From the NCBI GenBank assembly GCA_020636215.1, contig JACJYG010000008.1, forward strand, positions 296,501 through 360,500: DNA of 64,000 bases. Reading direction: 5' to 3'. This DNA comes from Lewinellaceae bacterium (lineage in GTDB: Bacteria > Bacteroidota > Bacteroidia > Chitinophagales > Saprospiraceae). Made by a program: the position numbers and the translations under genes. Of this stretch, positions 16,874 to 25,053 are shown one piece after another. How positions within the stretch are numbered: position 1 is the stretch's first letter; every line of letters starts with the position of its first letter. Under the pieces are notes generated by a model. That model ran no database searches. It saw only the letters and a program-made list of their open reading frames with translations, and was not told the DNA's origin.

Positions 16874-18223
16874 ATGGCTCAAGTCGAATTGATCATGCCC
16901 AAAATGGGCGAGAGCATTATGGAAGCCACCATTCTGAAATGGGTCAAAAATGTGGGGGATACCGTCGAAGAAGATGAAACCATCCTGGAGATAGCAACGG
17001 ACAAAGTCGATTCGGAAGTTCCTTCGCCTGTTAGCGGAACGATCAAGGAGGTTTTTTTCAAGGAAAACGATACGGTAGAGATCGGAAAGGTCATAGCTGT
17101 TATCGCTACCGAAGGAGAAGCAGTAGAACCCAAGGACACGCCCAGTGTCCGGGAAGAAAGTTCCACGACGCCTGTTTATTCCGGTAACGGCCATTCCAAC
17201 GGCCACGAAAGCACTCCGAAACCCCAGCCGGAGCCCGTTCCGGCAACAGCCGAAATAGAACGGTCAGGCCCTGGCGGCCGGTTTTATTCTCCTCTGGTGC
17301 GCACCATCGCCGAAAAAGAGCAGATCAGCCAGGAAGAACTGGAGCATATTGAAGGCTCCGGTATGCATGGCAGGGTTACCAAAAAAGATATCCTTGCCTA
17401 TGTGGAACAACGCACAGAAGCGCCACAGCCCGCCCGGCCACAGGCCCAGCCTTCGCCTCAGCCGCAAAGCCGGCCGGCCACAGCAGCCACACAGCCGGCA
17501 GTTAGCACCAGCGGTAATGTAGAGATCATTGAGATGGACCGCATGCGCAAGCTGATCGCCGACCATATGGTCAACTCCAAGCGCACCTCCCCCCACGTCA
17601 CCTCTTTTGTGGAAGTTGACGTCACCAATATGGTCAACTGGCGCAACAAAAACAAGAAAGCTTTCGAAGTGCGCTACGGGGAGAAGATCACTTTCACCCC
17701 TATCTTCCTCGAAGCCATCGCCAAAGCTATCCGTGACTTCCCCATGATCAACGTCACTGTGGATGGAACCCGGATCATACGCAAAAAAGACATCAATATC
17801 GGCATGGCCACCGCCTTGCCCAGCGGCAACCTTATCGTTCCTGTCATTCGGAATGCCGACCAGCTCAACCTGCTTGGCATCACCCGTAAAGTAAATGACC
17901 TGGCCGATCGGGCCCGCACCAATCAACTGAAGCCGGAAGAGATACAGGATGGCACCTTCACCCTGACCAATGTCGGCACATTTGGCAACGTTATGGGCAC
18001 GCCTATTATCAACCAGCCACAAGTGGCCATCATGGCTGCCGGCGCCATCCGGAAGAAGCCGGCGGTTGTGGAAACCGAGTATGGAGACCTGATCGCCGTC
18101 CGCCAGATGATGTTCCTGTCTTTATCTTATGACCACCGCGTGGTTGACGGGTTTCTGGGAGGGTCCTTCCTGCGCCGGGTAGGAGATTACCTCGAAAAAT
18201 TCGATGTTGAGCAAAGCATTTGA
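16874..18223 (+). CDS. 2-oxo acid dehydrogenase E2 (dihydrolipoamide acyltransferase)
   Basis: This 449-residue E2 component has the full domain order: an N-terminal lipoyl domain with the lipoylated Lys44 in ATDKVDSEV, a Pro/Ala-rich linker, a peripheral-subunit-binding domain at about 138-175 (YSPLVRTIAEKE, GMHGRVTKKDI), a second Pro/Gln/Ala linker, and the catalytic domain with His421 and Asp425 in DHRVVDG. It transfers acyl groups to CoA in a pyruvate, branched-chain or 2-oxoglutarate dehydrogenase complex. Sequence style suggests a branched-chain-type E2, but this is uncertain as no E1 or E3 gene lies nearby. A well-formed promoter is visible upstream. Confidence 0.92.
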   Translation: MAQVELIMPKMGESIMEATILKWVKNVGDTVEEDETILEIATDKVDSEVPSPVSGTIKEVFFKENDTVEIGKVIAVIATEGEAVEPKDTPSVREESSTTPVYSGNGHSNGHESTPKPQPEPVPATAEIERSGPGGRFYSPLVRTIAEKEQISQEELEHIEGSGMHGRVTKKDILAYVEQRTEAPQPARPQAQPSPQPQSRPATAATQPAVSTSGNVEIIEMDRMRKLIADHMVNSKRTSPHVTSFVEVDVTNMVNWRNKNKKAFEVRYGEKITFTPIFLEAIAKAIRDFPMINVTVDGTRIIRKKDINIGMATALPSGNLIVPVIRNADQLNLLGITRKVNDLADRARTNQLKPEEIQDGTFTLTNVGTFGNVMGTPIINQPQVAIMAAGAIRKKPAVVETEYGDLIAVRQMMFLSLSYDHRVVDGFLGGSFLRRVGDYLEKFDVEQSI

Positions 18224-18316
18224 AAACGGGCAAGATTACCCGAACCATCACCTATGGAGGCCCACTGTCCCGGCGCCCCGAGGGGCACGGCTTTCCATTA
18301 AAACAGACCGGGTGCT

Positions 18317-20449
18317 ATGAGAATTTTTTTTCTGATACTGATCGCCAGTGCAGCCTTGTCGGCAGCACAGGGGCAAAGCACTAAAAAGCAGGAGGCAAAA
18401 GAATTTTTCGCCCACCAACACTATTCTGATGCGCTGTCGGTGCTGAATAGCGAGCCGGGCCTGGTGAAAACAGACCAGGAGGCAAAGTTCCTGTTTGCCA
18501 TTTGCCATTACCAACTCAACCACCTGAACGAGGCGGAAGCCGCTCTGCAAGGCCTCATCAGGTCGGAAAAAGCCCCCTACCCCGAATGCTGGCTGTACCT
18601 GGGTAAGATCTACCACGCCATGCACCAGTTCAGTAAAGCGGCAGATTACTACAAGGACTATTTACGGCAGGCCAAGCCCACACAATTCAGCCGGCAAATG
18701 GTCTGGGATGACATCCGCCGCTGTGCCAATGGCATGGAATGGCAATACCTGCAGACTGAGGTAGTGGTAGAAAATATGGGCCGGGCAGTGAATACGGAAT
18801 ACGATGAGTTCGCACCAATTGTAAGCCCTAACTTTAGCAACAAACTCTACTTCTCGTCTATCCGCCCCGGCAATATCGGCGGAAGCCGCAACAAGGCCGG
18901 ACAGGCCGACAGCCGCCTGGGACGCTATTCCAGCGACCTGTTCTCCTGCGAAGCGCAGGGTAGCAGTTGGGGCCAGGTAAAAGCGATGCACTACCTGTTG
19001 AACAGCCCTCAGAATGAAGTATTGCTGGATTTCAATGCCGATGGGTCCGTCCTGTATTATTTTAAAGGAAATTCTCCGGAAGAAGGGCAGATCTTCGTCG
19101 ATACTTTCCGGAAAATGGAAGAGCGGACGCTCAGCACCAATCCGTTCCTCGGGCCGATCAGCCCCAGAATAGGAGATGGCACGCCTTTTTTTGTGAATGA
19201 CACCCTGCTTTATTTTTCCAGTCGCCGCCCGGGAGGCTTTGGAGGACTGGACCTGTATTCCACCACTTTTTCCAAGGGCAAATGGACGGCGCCCCAGAAC
19301 CTGGGGCCAGTCGTCAACACGCCTTATGACGAAACTACGCCCTTCCTGGCGCGCGATGGCCGTACCCTATACTTTAGCTCCAACCATCCCGGCCGAAGCA
19401 TGGGAGGGCTCGATGTGCTCAAATCCGTATTCAATAAGCTGGCCGGCCGATGGACGGAGCCGGAAAACCTGGGTATGCCGGTCAACTCAGCTGGTGACGA
19501 TGCCTACTTTCGCGTTGGCAAAGATGGCTTTACCGCCTATTTTGCCTCTTCCCGAAAAGATGGGTATGGCCAACGTGACCTATACCTCGCCTATTTCAAT
19601 AACTTCCTGCCGGAAATGGAACTGCCGGCTACCTATCAGCCGCTTTATGCCGAAAAGCCCCAAATTGTAGAAGAAAGCATACCAAAAGCACGCAAAGACC
19701 TGGCCACCGAACCCGAAACCCCAAAGCAGGAAGCCGCAACCAACCCGGTTCCGGAACTGCCGGCCAATGCCTTCACCCCAATTTATGTACGCTCGGAAAT
19801 GGAAGGGCTCAGCGAAAGTAACAAGATACAGCTTGAACGGATTGCCGCGGTTATGAAAGAATTCTCGGGCCTGCAACTGGTCATCACTGCTTTTTGTACC
19901 GAGAAATTTTCCTTGCCCGCTCGTTTGTTCAAAGGCATAAAAAAAGCAGAACAGGCCGCCGATTATCTAATGGAACAGGGAGTAGCCGGCAACTCGATCT
20001 TTATGCGTTGTGGCGACGCCGGTAAGGCCACGCTTAAGGGCGGAAATTACAGCCTTGAGTTTTCCTTCCTGAAACCAGATGGCTTCCCGCAGGATACAGC
20101 ATTGCCGGATCTCGAAATGGGCCTTTCTCCTGCTATTGCCGGTCATGAGATCCAGCGAAACCTTTTATATAAAGTGCAGATCTCCTCCCTTTCCGGGCAA
20201 TACAATGGCCAGATGATCGAAAAATTCCCAGGTGCTATGGTGGAAAAAAACCCTAACCTGGCCTATTATCGCTATACGCTGGGAGCATTTAGCAACTATA
20301 ACGAAGCAGAAGCTTTTCGAAAAGAAGTCCTCAAAGCCGGGCAAAAAAGTGCTTTTGTTGTACCCTATATTTATGGTGTGCGCGCCGACCGGCCGATGGC
20401 CCGAAAGTTCGTTCTCCGGTTCCCTGACCTCCAACATTATACCAACTGA
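18317..20449 (+). CDS. PorE-like TPR/PD40 protein with OmpA-like and SPOR-like C-terminus
   Basis: This 710-residue exported protein has a signal peptide ending AAQGQ. TPR-like helices occupy about 25-140, a PD40/WD40-type beta-propeller about 150-440 (SPNFSNKLYFSSIRPG, DTLLYFSSRRPGGFGGLDLY, DGRTLYFSSNHPG), a degenerate OmpA-like domain about 485-590 (LERIAAVMKEFSGLQLVITAF), and a SPOR-like tail at about 615-700 (LLYKVQISSL, LGAFSNYNEAEAFRKEV). This layout recalls PorE, the peptidoglycan-linked partner of the type IX secretion core, though here the OmpA part lacks clear peptidoglycan-binding residues and a SPOR-like domain replaces it. Envelope attachment is inferred. It follows the E2 gene by 93 bp. 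Confidence 0.75.
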   Translation: MRIFFLILIASAALSAAQGQSTKKQEAKEFFAHQHYSDALSVLNSEPGLVKTDQEAKFLFAICHYQLNHLNEAEAALQGLIRSEKAPYPECWLYLGKIYHAMHQFSKAADYYKDYLRQAKPTQFSRQMVWDDIRRCANGMEWQYLQTEVVVENMGRAVNTEYDEFAPIVSPNFSNKLYFSSIRPGNIGGSRNKAGQADSRLGRYSSDLFSCEAQGSSWGQVKAMHYLLNSPQNEVLLDFNADGSVLYYFKGNSPEEGQIFVDTFRKMEERTLSTNPFLGPISPRIGDGTPFFVNDTLLYFSSRRPGGFGGLDLYSTTFSKGKWTAPQNLGPVVNTPYDETTPFLARDGRTLYFSSNHPGRSMGGLDVLKSVFNKLAGRWTEPENLGMPVNSAGDDAYFRVGKDGFTAYFASSRKDGYGQRDLYLAYFNNFLPEMELPATYQPLYAEKPQIVEESIPKARKDLATEPETPKQEAATNPVPELPANAFTPIYVRSEMEGLSESNKIQLERIAAVMKEFSGLQLVITAFCTEKFSLPARLFKGIKKAEQAADYLMEQGVAGNSIFMRCGDAGKATLKGGNYSLEFSFLKPDGFPQDTALPDLEMGLSPAIAGHEIQRNLLYKVQISSLSGQYNGQMIEKFPGAMVEKNPNLAYYRYTLGAFSNYNEAEAFRKEVLKAGQKSAFVVPYIYGVRADRPMARKFVLRFPDLQHYTN

Positions 20450-20526
20450 GAAAAAGCTTTTACCTTTACCTGGGTATTCCCTTCGATTTGTTGTGGAGTA
20501 GAACCATTCTTTTTAAAAAATCATAT

Positions 20527-21081
20527 ATGAAAAGTATCGAATTTCTTCGGGAAGGCTTGAAGAACCTCAAGACTGTGGGCACTGTTACGCGGAGTTCCCG
20601 GCAATTATGTCAAGGACTGATCAAACACGTGAATTTCCAAAACGCCCTCGTTATTATTGAATTAGGCGCTGGCGATGGCGTAATAACCAAACATATTCTT
20701 GACAATATGCGCCCCGATGCCAAATTGCTGGCCTTCGAAGTGAACCCCAAATTCTGTGAGAGCCTCCGAATGATAAATGACCCGAGGCTGATCGTCGCTG
20801 AAGATTCCGCCGAACGACTCCCGGAATATATGGCCCGGATTGGCGCGAAGGAAGCGGATTACGTGATCTCTGCACTTCCCTTTGTTGCCCTTCCAAAAGA
20901 ATTGGGCTACAAGATCGTCCAGTCTTCTTACAACATGCTACGCAAGAGTGGCCTGTATATCCAGGTACATTATTCGCTGCTGGCAAAAAAATTATACCAT
21001 TCTGTTTTCGGAAATGTCTCTATCAATTTCGTGCCGCTGAATGTTCCGCCAGCCTTTGTGCTGGTGAGCGAAAAACACTAA
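20527..21081 (+). CDS. SAM-dependent methyltransferase, phospholipid N-methyltransferase-like
   Basis: This 184-residue soluble methyltransferase starts at the ATG at 20527 (MKSIEFLREGLKNLKTVG). The SAM-binding motif I is IIELGAGDGVITKHIL (about 44-59), motif II contains LLAFEVNPKFC, and the post-motif loop is ISALPFVALP. The pattern resembles the PmtA/KsgA-related group that methylates phosphatidylethanolamine, and small Bacteroidota homologues of this group exist. rRNA adenine dimethylation is less likely given the short length and the lack of the NLPY motif. The fatty acid desaturase gene downstream supports a membrane-lipid role. Confidence 0.7.
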   Translation: MKSIEFLREGLKNLKTVGTVTRSSRQLCQGLIKHVNFQNALVIIELGAGDGVITKHILDNMRPDAKLLAFEVNPKFCESLRMINDPRLIVAEDSAERLPEYMARIGAKEADYVISALPFVALPKELGYKIVQSSYNMLRKSGLYIQVHYSLLAKKLYHSVFGNVSINFVPLNVPPAFVLVSEKH

Positions 21082-21255
21082 CTGCCTGAAAGGCATGCCC
21101 ATACTCAGCTAAAACGCCTTGCCTTAATTTTTGAAAATAACTCAACAGCTCCCACATTCAGGGATAAGGCTTCGAATTACATTGCTTATCTTACGCAATC
21201 ATTCTGCCTGATATCATCAAACTGCTAACCCGGAATTAGCACAAACTATCATTAT

Positions 21256-22347
21256 ATGTCATCTCCAACTTCCCCTGCCATCCGGTTCGCTAAAGGAACC
21301 ACCAATGATTTTTACCATACTCTGAGGCGCCGGGCCAACGCCTATTTTGAAGAAAACCAGATTTCCCGCCACGCCAATGCGCATATGGTTGTCAAAACGG
21401 TTTTCATGGTCTGTCTTTACCTCGTTCCCTTCATCCTGAGCCTTACGGTTGTAGAAAGCAAAGCTGTTTTCTTCGGCCTATGGCTTTTGATGGGAGTTGG
21501 CATCGCCGGCATCGGCATGGCAGTCATGCATGACGCCAACCACGGAGCCTATTCCAGCAAGGAAACCGTGAATGACCTGATAGGCTACTTGCTGAATTTG
21601 GTGGGAGGCTGCGCTTCCTACTGGAAAGTACAACACAATGTATTGCACCATACCTACACCAATATTCAGGGACACGATGAAGACATCAGCCGGGTGAAGA
21701 TCATGCGGTTTTCTCCCCATGCCCCAAAGATGAAGATGCACCGCTATCAACATTACTACGCCTGGCCCTTATACGGTTTTATGACCCTCCTGTGGGTGAC
21801 GACCAAGGAATTCTCCCAGCTGTTCGAATTCAGAGAAAAAGGACTGCTGCACGGCAAGTTTAGATTTCGCAAAATGCTCCTGGAAGTAGTACTGACAAAA
21901 ATCCTCTATTTTGCTTATATCCTGGTGCTGCCCATGCTCATCCTGCCGTTCTCACCAGGGTTTATTCTGCTTTCTTTTTTTAGCATGCACTTTGTAGGCG
22001 GCCTGATCCTCAGCCTGGTCTTCCAGCCTGCTCACGTTTTAGAAGGAAACGATTATCCTTTGCCGGATGAGGAAGGTAGAATGGAGAACCATTGGGCCAT
22101 CCATCAACTACGGACTACAGCTGATTTCGGACAGGACAACAAACTGCTGTCCTGGTATGTCGGTGGCTTGAATTTCCAGATCGAGCACCACCTTTTCCCT
22201 AATATTTGCCATGTACATTACCGGGCGCTTTCCAAAATTGTACGCCAAACGGCAGAGGAGTTCCATTTGCCTTATCATACGGAAAAGAGCTGGGGCGCGG
22301 CTATCCGAAGCCATGGCCGGCTACTCCGGGAATTGTCAAAAGTTTAG
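21256..22347 (+). CDS. Membrane fatty acid desaturase (acyl-lipid type)
   Basis: This 363-residue integral membrane di-iron desaturase has three canonical histidine boxes: HDANH starting at His92, HNVLHH about 40 residues later, and QIEHHLFP near residue 312, the last of the QxxHH type found in front-end or acyl-lipid desaturases. No fused cytochrome b5 domain is visible. Several hydrophobic segments lie between the boxes. It would introduce a double bond into membrane acyl chains, using ferredoxin or cytochrome as donor. It follows the lipid-methyltransferase-like gene on the same strand and ends before a clear hairpin. Confidence 0.92.
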   Translation: MSSPTSPAIRFAKGTTNDFYHTLRRRANAYFEENQISRHANAHMVVKTVFMVCLYLVPFILSLTVVESKAVFFGLWLLMGVGIAGIGMAVMHDANHGAYSSKETVNDLIGYLLNLVGGCASYWKVQHNVLHHTYTNIQGHDEDISRVKIMRFSPHAPKMKMHRYQHYYAWPLYGFMTLLWVTTKEFSQLFEFREKGLLHGKFRFRKMLLEVVLTKILYFAYILVLPMLILPFSPGFILLSFFSMHFVGGLILSLVFQPAHVLEGNDYPLPDEEGRMENHWAIHQLRTTADFGQDNKLLSWYVGGLNFQIEHHLFPNICHVHYRALSKIVRQTAEEFHLPYHTEKSWGAAIRSHGRLLRELSKV

Positions 22348-22357
22348 CCCCAGATTG

Positions 22358-22399
22358 GATGTTCCTCCGGCCTGCTGAGCAGCGGTCCGGAGGAACATC
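22358..22399 (+). terminator. Hairpin after the desaturase gene
   Basis: A perfect 13-bp stem (gatgttcctccgg at 22358-22370 with its complement at 22387-22399) lies 10 bp after the desaturase stop codon. No strong T-tract follows, so it could be a terminator or a 3'-end stabiliser. Confidence 0.6.
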
Positions 22400-22573
22400 A
22401 GGGCAATCGCATTTAAAACAAACCGGCAGCAGGATTATGACCCCTGGACACATTCTGTCCTACCAACCCAGGATATCGCTGCCTAATGGCAGTCGTCGGA
22501 CGACTTAACCAGGGTTCCCCTCAGTATGCGCATGCAGGCATCTGATCCAAAAATAGTTAAATGCGATTGCCCT
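22400..22573. repeat. Inverted duplication flanking a 142-bp spacer
   Basis: The 16-bp sequence agggcaatcgcattta at 22400-22415 recurs as its exact reverse complement at 22558-22573. The similarity continues beyond the arms: both copies sit next to a ggaggaacatc motif, so the right copy looks like an inverted, internally shortened version of the region around the desaturase terminator. No coding content is seen between the arms. It may be a decayed mobile element or a local inverted duplication. Confidence 0.6.
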
Positions 22574-22634
22574 GGGAGGAACATCCAGGCCTTCCCCTTT
22601 TTCGGCCTCATTTTGTATCTTACCTAAAAAAACT

Positions 22635-23012
22635 ATGGACACGCCCTTCCTCGGCCTGCGTACCGCAATCTACTGCGTGGCTGACCTCGAAGCCGCTAAA
22701 GCCTGGTACACCAAAGTGCTCGGTATCGAGCCCTATTTCGACGAGCCTTTTTACGTCGGTTTTAATGTTGGTAGTTATGAACTTGGCCTGCAACCGGAGC
22801 ATACTCCCCCAAAGGAAAAAGCAGTAAGCGTAGCCACTTATTGGGGCGTGGAAGATGTTGCGGCCACCCACGAACGGCTAATAAAACTGGGCGCAACGCC
22901 CCATGAAGCACCTATGGAGGTAGGAGGAGGGGTTATTGTAGCAGCGGTGAATGATCCCTGGGGCAATTTATTCGGAATGATCTTTAACCCCCATTTTAAC
23001 CTAAGTTCATAG
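22635..23012 (+). CDS. VOC family protein (glyoxalase/bleomycin-resistance fold)
   Basis: This 125-residue protein has two betaalphabetabetabeta modules typical of vicinal oxygen chelate proteins: LRTAIYCVADLEAAKAWYTKVLG at the start, the GSYELGLQPE strand in the middle, and the closing VNDPWGNLFGMIFNP block. Metal-ligand positions are plausible but the substrate cannot be told. It is soluble. It is followed 4 bp later by a second VOC start (MKRVTGIGGFFFKAKDP) that is cut off after 34 codons and joined to a sugar dehydrogenase frame, so two VOC genes once stood side by side. Confidence 0.85.
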   Translation: MDTPFLGLRTAIYCVADLEAAKAWYTKVLGIEPYFDEPFYVGFNVGSYELGLQPEHTPPKEKAVSVATYWGVEDVAATHERLIKLGATPHEAPMEVGGGVIVAAVNDPWGNLFGMIFNPHFNLSS

Positions 23013-23016
23013 TCCA

Positions 23017-23118
23017 ATGAAACGAGTAACCGGCATCGGCGGCTTTTTTTTCAAGGCCAAAGACCCTAAAGCACTACAAGCCTGGTACGAAAAACACCTG
23101 GGCTTACCGACAACTCCC
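23017..23118 (+). pseudogene. 5' stump of a second VOC/glyoxalase gene
   Basis: The first 34 codons, reading MKRVTGIGGFFFKAKDP and ending KHLGLPTTP, are the typical opening of a Bacteroidota VOC protein (beta strand, KAKDP, then the AWYEKHLGL helix). The rest of the VOC domain is absent. The frame runs without a stop into a lipoprotein-type sugar dehydrogenase. The simplest explanation is a deletion joining the two genes. Confidence 0.75.
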
Positions 23119-24249
23119 GTGCGCATTTTTCCCTTCTTCGCCTTATTGGCCTGCTCATTATTCATTAGCTGCGGAAAGATCAATCCTCCGGTCCAGGTAT
23201 TCAAACCCTCCACCTTGCCTTTGGAAAAGATCAAGCTTCCCGATGGCTTTCACATCGAAGTATTTGCAGAAGGAGTAAAAAATGCCCGGTCGATGGCCCT
23301 ATCTCCCAACGGCGCCCTCTTTGTTGGAACCCGCGGGGAAGGCAAGGTGTACGCGCTAAGGGACACCAACGGAGATTTCCGCGCCGATGAGGTATTCACC
23401 CTGGCTAAAGGACTGAAGATGCCCAATGGGGTGGCCTTCCACGAGGGCGCTTTATACGTGGCTGAGGTCAGCCGCATCCTCCGATATGATAACATCGAAG
23501 CCAACCTGGCCAATCCACCGGAGCCGGTTGTCATTTATGATCAATACCCCACCGAAACCCATCACGGTTGGAAGTTCATCAGCTTTGGCCCCGATGGGAA
23601 GCTCTATGTGCCGGTGGGCGCTCCCTGCAATATCTGTGAATCCGAGGACGAAGTTTTTGCCTCCATTACCCGCCTGAACCCCGATGGCTCCGGCATGGAA
23701 GTAGTGCAGCACGGCATTCGAAACACGGTGGGTTTTACCTGGCATCCACAGACCGGAGCATTGTGGTTTACCGACAATGGCCGCGACTGGTTGGGCGACG
23801 ACGAGCCCGGCTGCGAACTCAACCACGCTCCGCAGGATGGCATGCACTTCGGCTTTCCCTACTGTCATCAGGGCAACCTACCTGACCCTGAATTCGGCAA
23901 CAACCGATCCTGTAGCGAGTTTACACCCCCAGCCCAGGTGCTCGGGCCGCACGTGGCTCCGCTGGGCGTAGAATTCTATACCGCCAGCCAGTTCCCCGAA
24001 GCTTACCGTGGCCATATCCTCATTGCCGAACACGGCTCCTGGAACCGCCGCGAGAAGATCGGCTACCGGATCACTATGGTAAAACTGGACGGGAATAAAG
24101 CGGTGAGCTACGAGCCCTTTGCCGAAGGCTGGCTGTCCGATGGGGATGTATGGGGCCGCCCTGTCGACCTGGAATTCCTACCGGATGGCTCCATGCTTGT
24201 TTCGGATGATTTTGCGGATGCGATCTATCGGATCTCCTATAAAAACTAA
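23119..24249 (+). CDS. PQQ-dependent sugar (sorbosone/glucose) dehydrogenase-type lipoprotein
   Basis: Read from the GTG at 23119, the 376-residue product begins with a lipoprotein signal (RIFPFFALLACSLFISC). An ATG at 23017 in the same frame would instead give a cytoplasmic VOC stump ahead of the signal, unlike family members. The mature part is a six-bladed beta-propeller of the glucose/sorbosone dehydrogenase family: LPDGFHIEVFAEGVKNARSMA, GTRGEGKVYAL, THHGWKFISFGPDGKLYVPVGAPCN, HGIRNTVGFTWHP, and IAEHGSWNR. Members oxidise aldose sugars with PQQ in the periplasm. Loss of the original promoter and start through the upstream fusion may have changed its expression. Confidence 0.85.
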   Translation: MRIFPFFALLACSLFISCGKINPPVQVFKPSTLPLEKIKLPDGFHIEVFAEGVKNARSMALSPNGALFVGTRGEGKVYALRDTNGDFRADEVFTLAKGLKMPNGVAFHEGALYVAEVSRILRYDNIEANLANPPEPVVIYDQYPTETHHGWKFISFGPDGKLYVPVGAPCNICESEDEVFASITRLNPDGSGMEVVQHGIRNTVGFTWHPQTGALWFTDNGRDWLGDDEPGCELNHAPQDGMHFGFPYCHQGNLPDPEFGNNRSCSEFTPPAQVLGPHVAPLGVEFYTASQFPEAYRGHILIAEHGSWNRREKIGYRITMVKLDGNKAVSYEPFAEGWLSDGDVWGRPVDLEFLPDGSMLVSDDFADAIYRISYKN

Positions 24250-24270
24250 GAGCATCGTACATTGCTTGCT

Positions 24271-24927
24271 CTAAAGGCCTGCCTGGGCAGCGCCCACGGC
24301 CAGGCTTTCCATCAACGTGGCCAGAAATTCTCTTTGGATGCTGACTGTTTTGTCCTGAGCATACCATTTCTGGGTGGCAATGGTCAATTCATTGTAACGC
24401 AGCTTTTTGGCTGCTTCGTCCGAAATAGCGTTCAGCTCCTTTCTGGCGGCCATCACCATATCCTGCACTTCGACAGGGCGTGGGCCCCAGCTTCCCAATA
24501 CGTCCAGGCTTACCGCATCCAGGATAATAACTATGGGAATAGACCGCCCGCCGTTTGTAAGGAAGGCATCCATAATATCGGGATGCTCGTCGCGCAGGAT
24601 GAAGCGCAGGTCAATGTTGCCATTGGCTTCTGCCATTTTTTGGAGTACCGGAATGATTTGAGCCGCATCTCCGCACCAGGCTTCCGTAAGGATCAACCAG
24701 GCCATGGGCCGGCGTATTTTCTTCAACTGATGGGCCGTCTCTTCCAGCAGGTGCACGGTTTTGTCCAGCCGCTTCATCCGGGCATTATTGAGTTGGGTGT
24801 AATGGATCATTGCCTCGCTGTGGTTGCCGCCCGTTGTTTTTCCCTGGGCCAATAGCCCATCTGTCAATTGCCGGTATCCGGTATAAGACAAGCCCTTGCT
24901 AACCACCTCCTTACTTATCTGTTTCAT
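24271..24927 (-). CDS. Thioredoxin-like protein (Thioredoxin_9 type)
   Basis: This 218-residue cytoplasmic protein has a thioredoxin fold in the centre. The active-site region reads LTEAWCGDAAQ at about residue 81, with a single cysteine instead of the CxxC of true thioredoxins, and a cis-proline segment RSIPIVIILD near 130. These features match the Thioredoxin_9 family of Bacteroidota and Firmicutes, whose partners are not established. A one-Cys site favours a thiol peroxidase-like or bacillithiol/low-molecular-thiol role over disulfide exchange, but that is inference. It converges on the sugar dehydrogenase gene. Confidence 0.8.
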   Translation of the reverse strand: MKQISKEVVSKGLSYTGYRQLTDGLLAQGKTTGGNHSEAMIHYTQLNNARMKRLDKTVHLLEETAHQLKKIRRPMAWLILTEAWCGDAAQIIPVLQKMAEANGNIDLRFILRDEHPDIMDAFLTNGGRSIPIVIILDAVSLDVLGSWGPRPVEVQDMVMAARKELNAISDEAAKKLRYNELTIATQKWYAQDKTVSIQREFLATLMESLAVGAAQAGL

Positions 24928-25053
24928 GTTTGTGTTTCTTTTGAAAGTGCTATCGATAGGGGTAAAACAGCCAAAGCCCCCTTCGGTTCAGCTTACTGCT
25001 GTCCGTCAACGGACATCTCCATCGTTCTGCCTGCTGGCGTGCTGATAGCGGCT

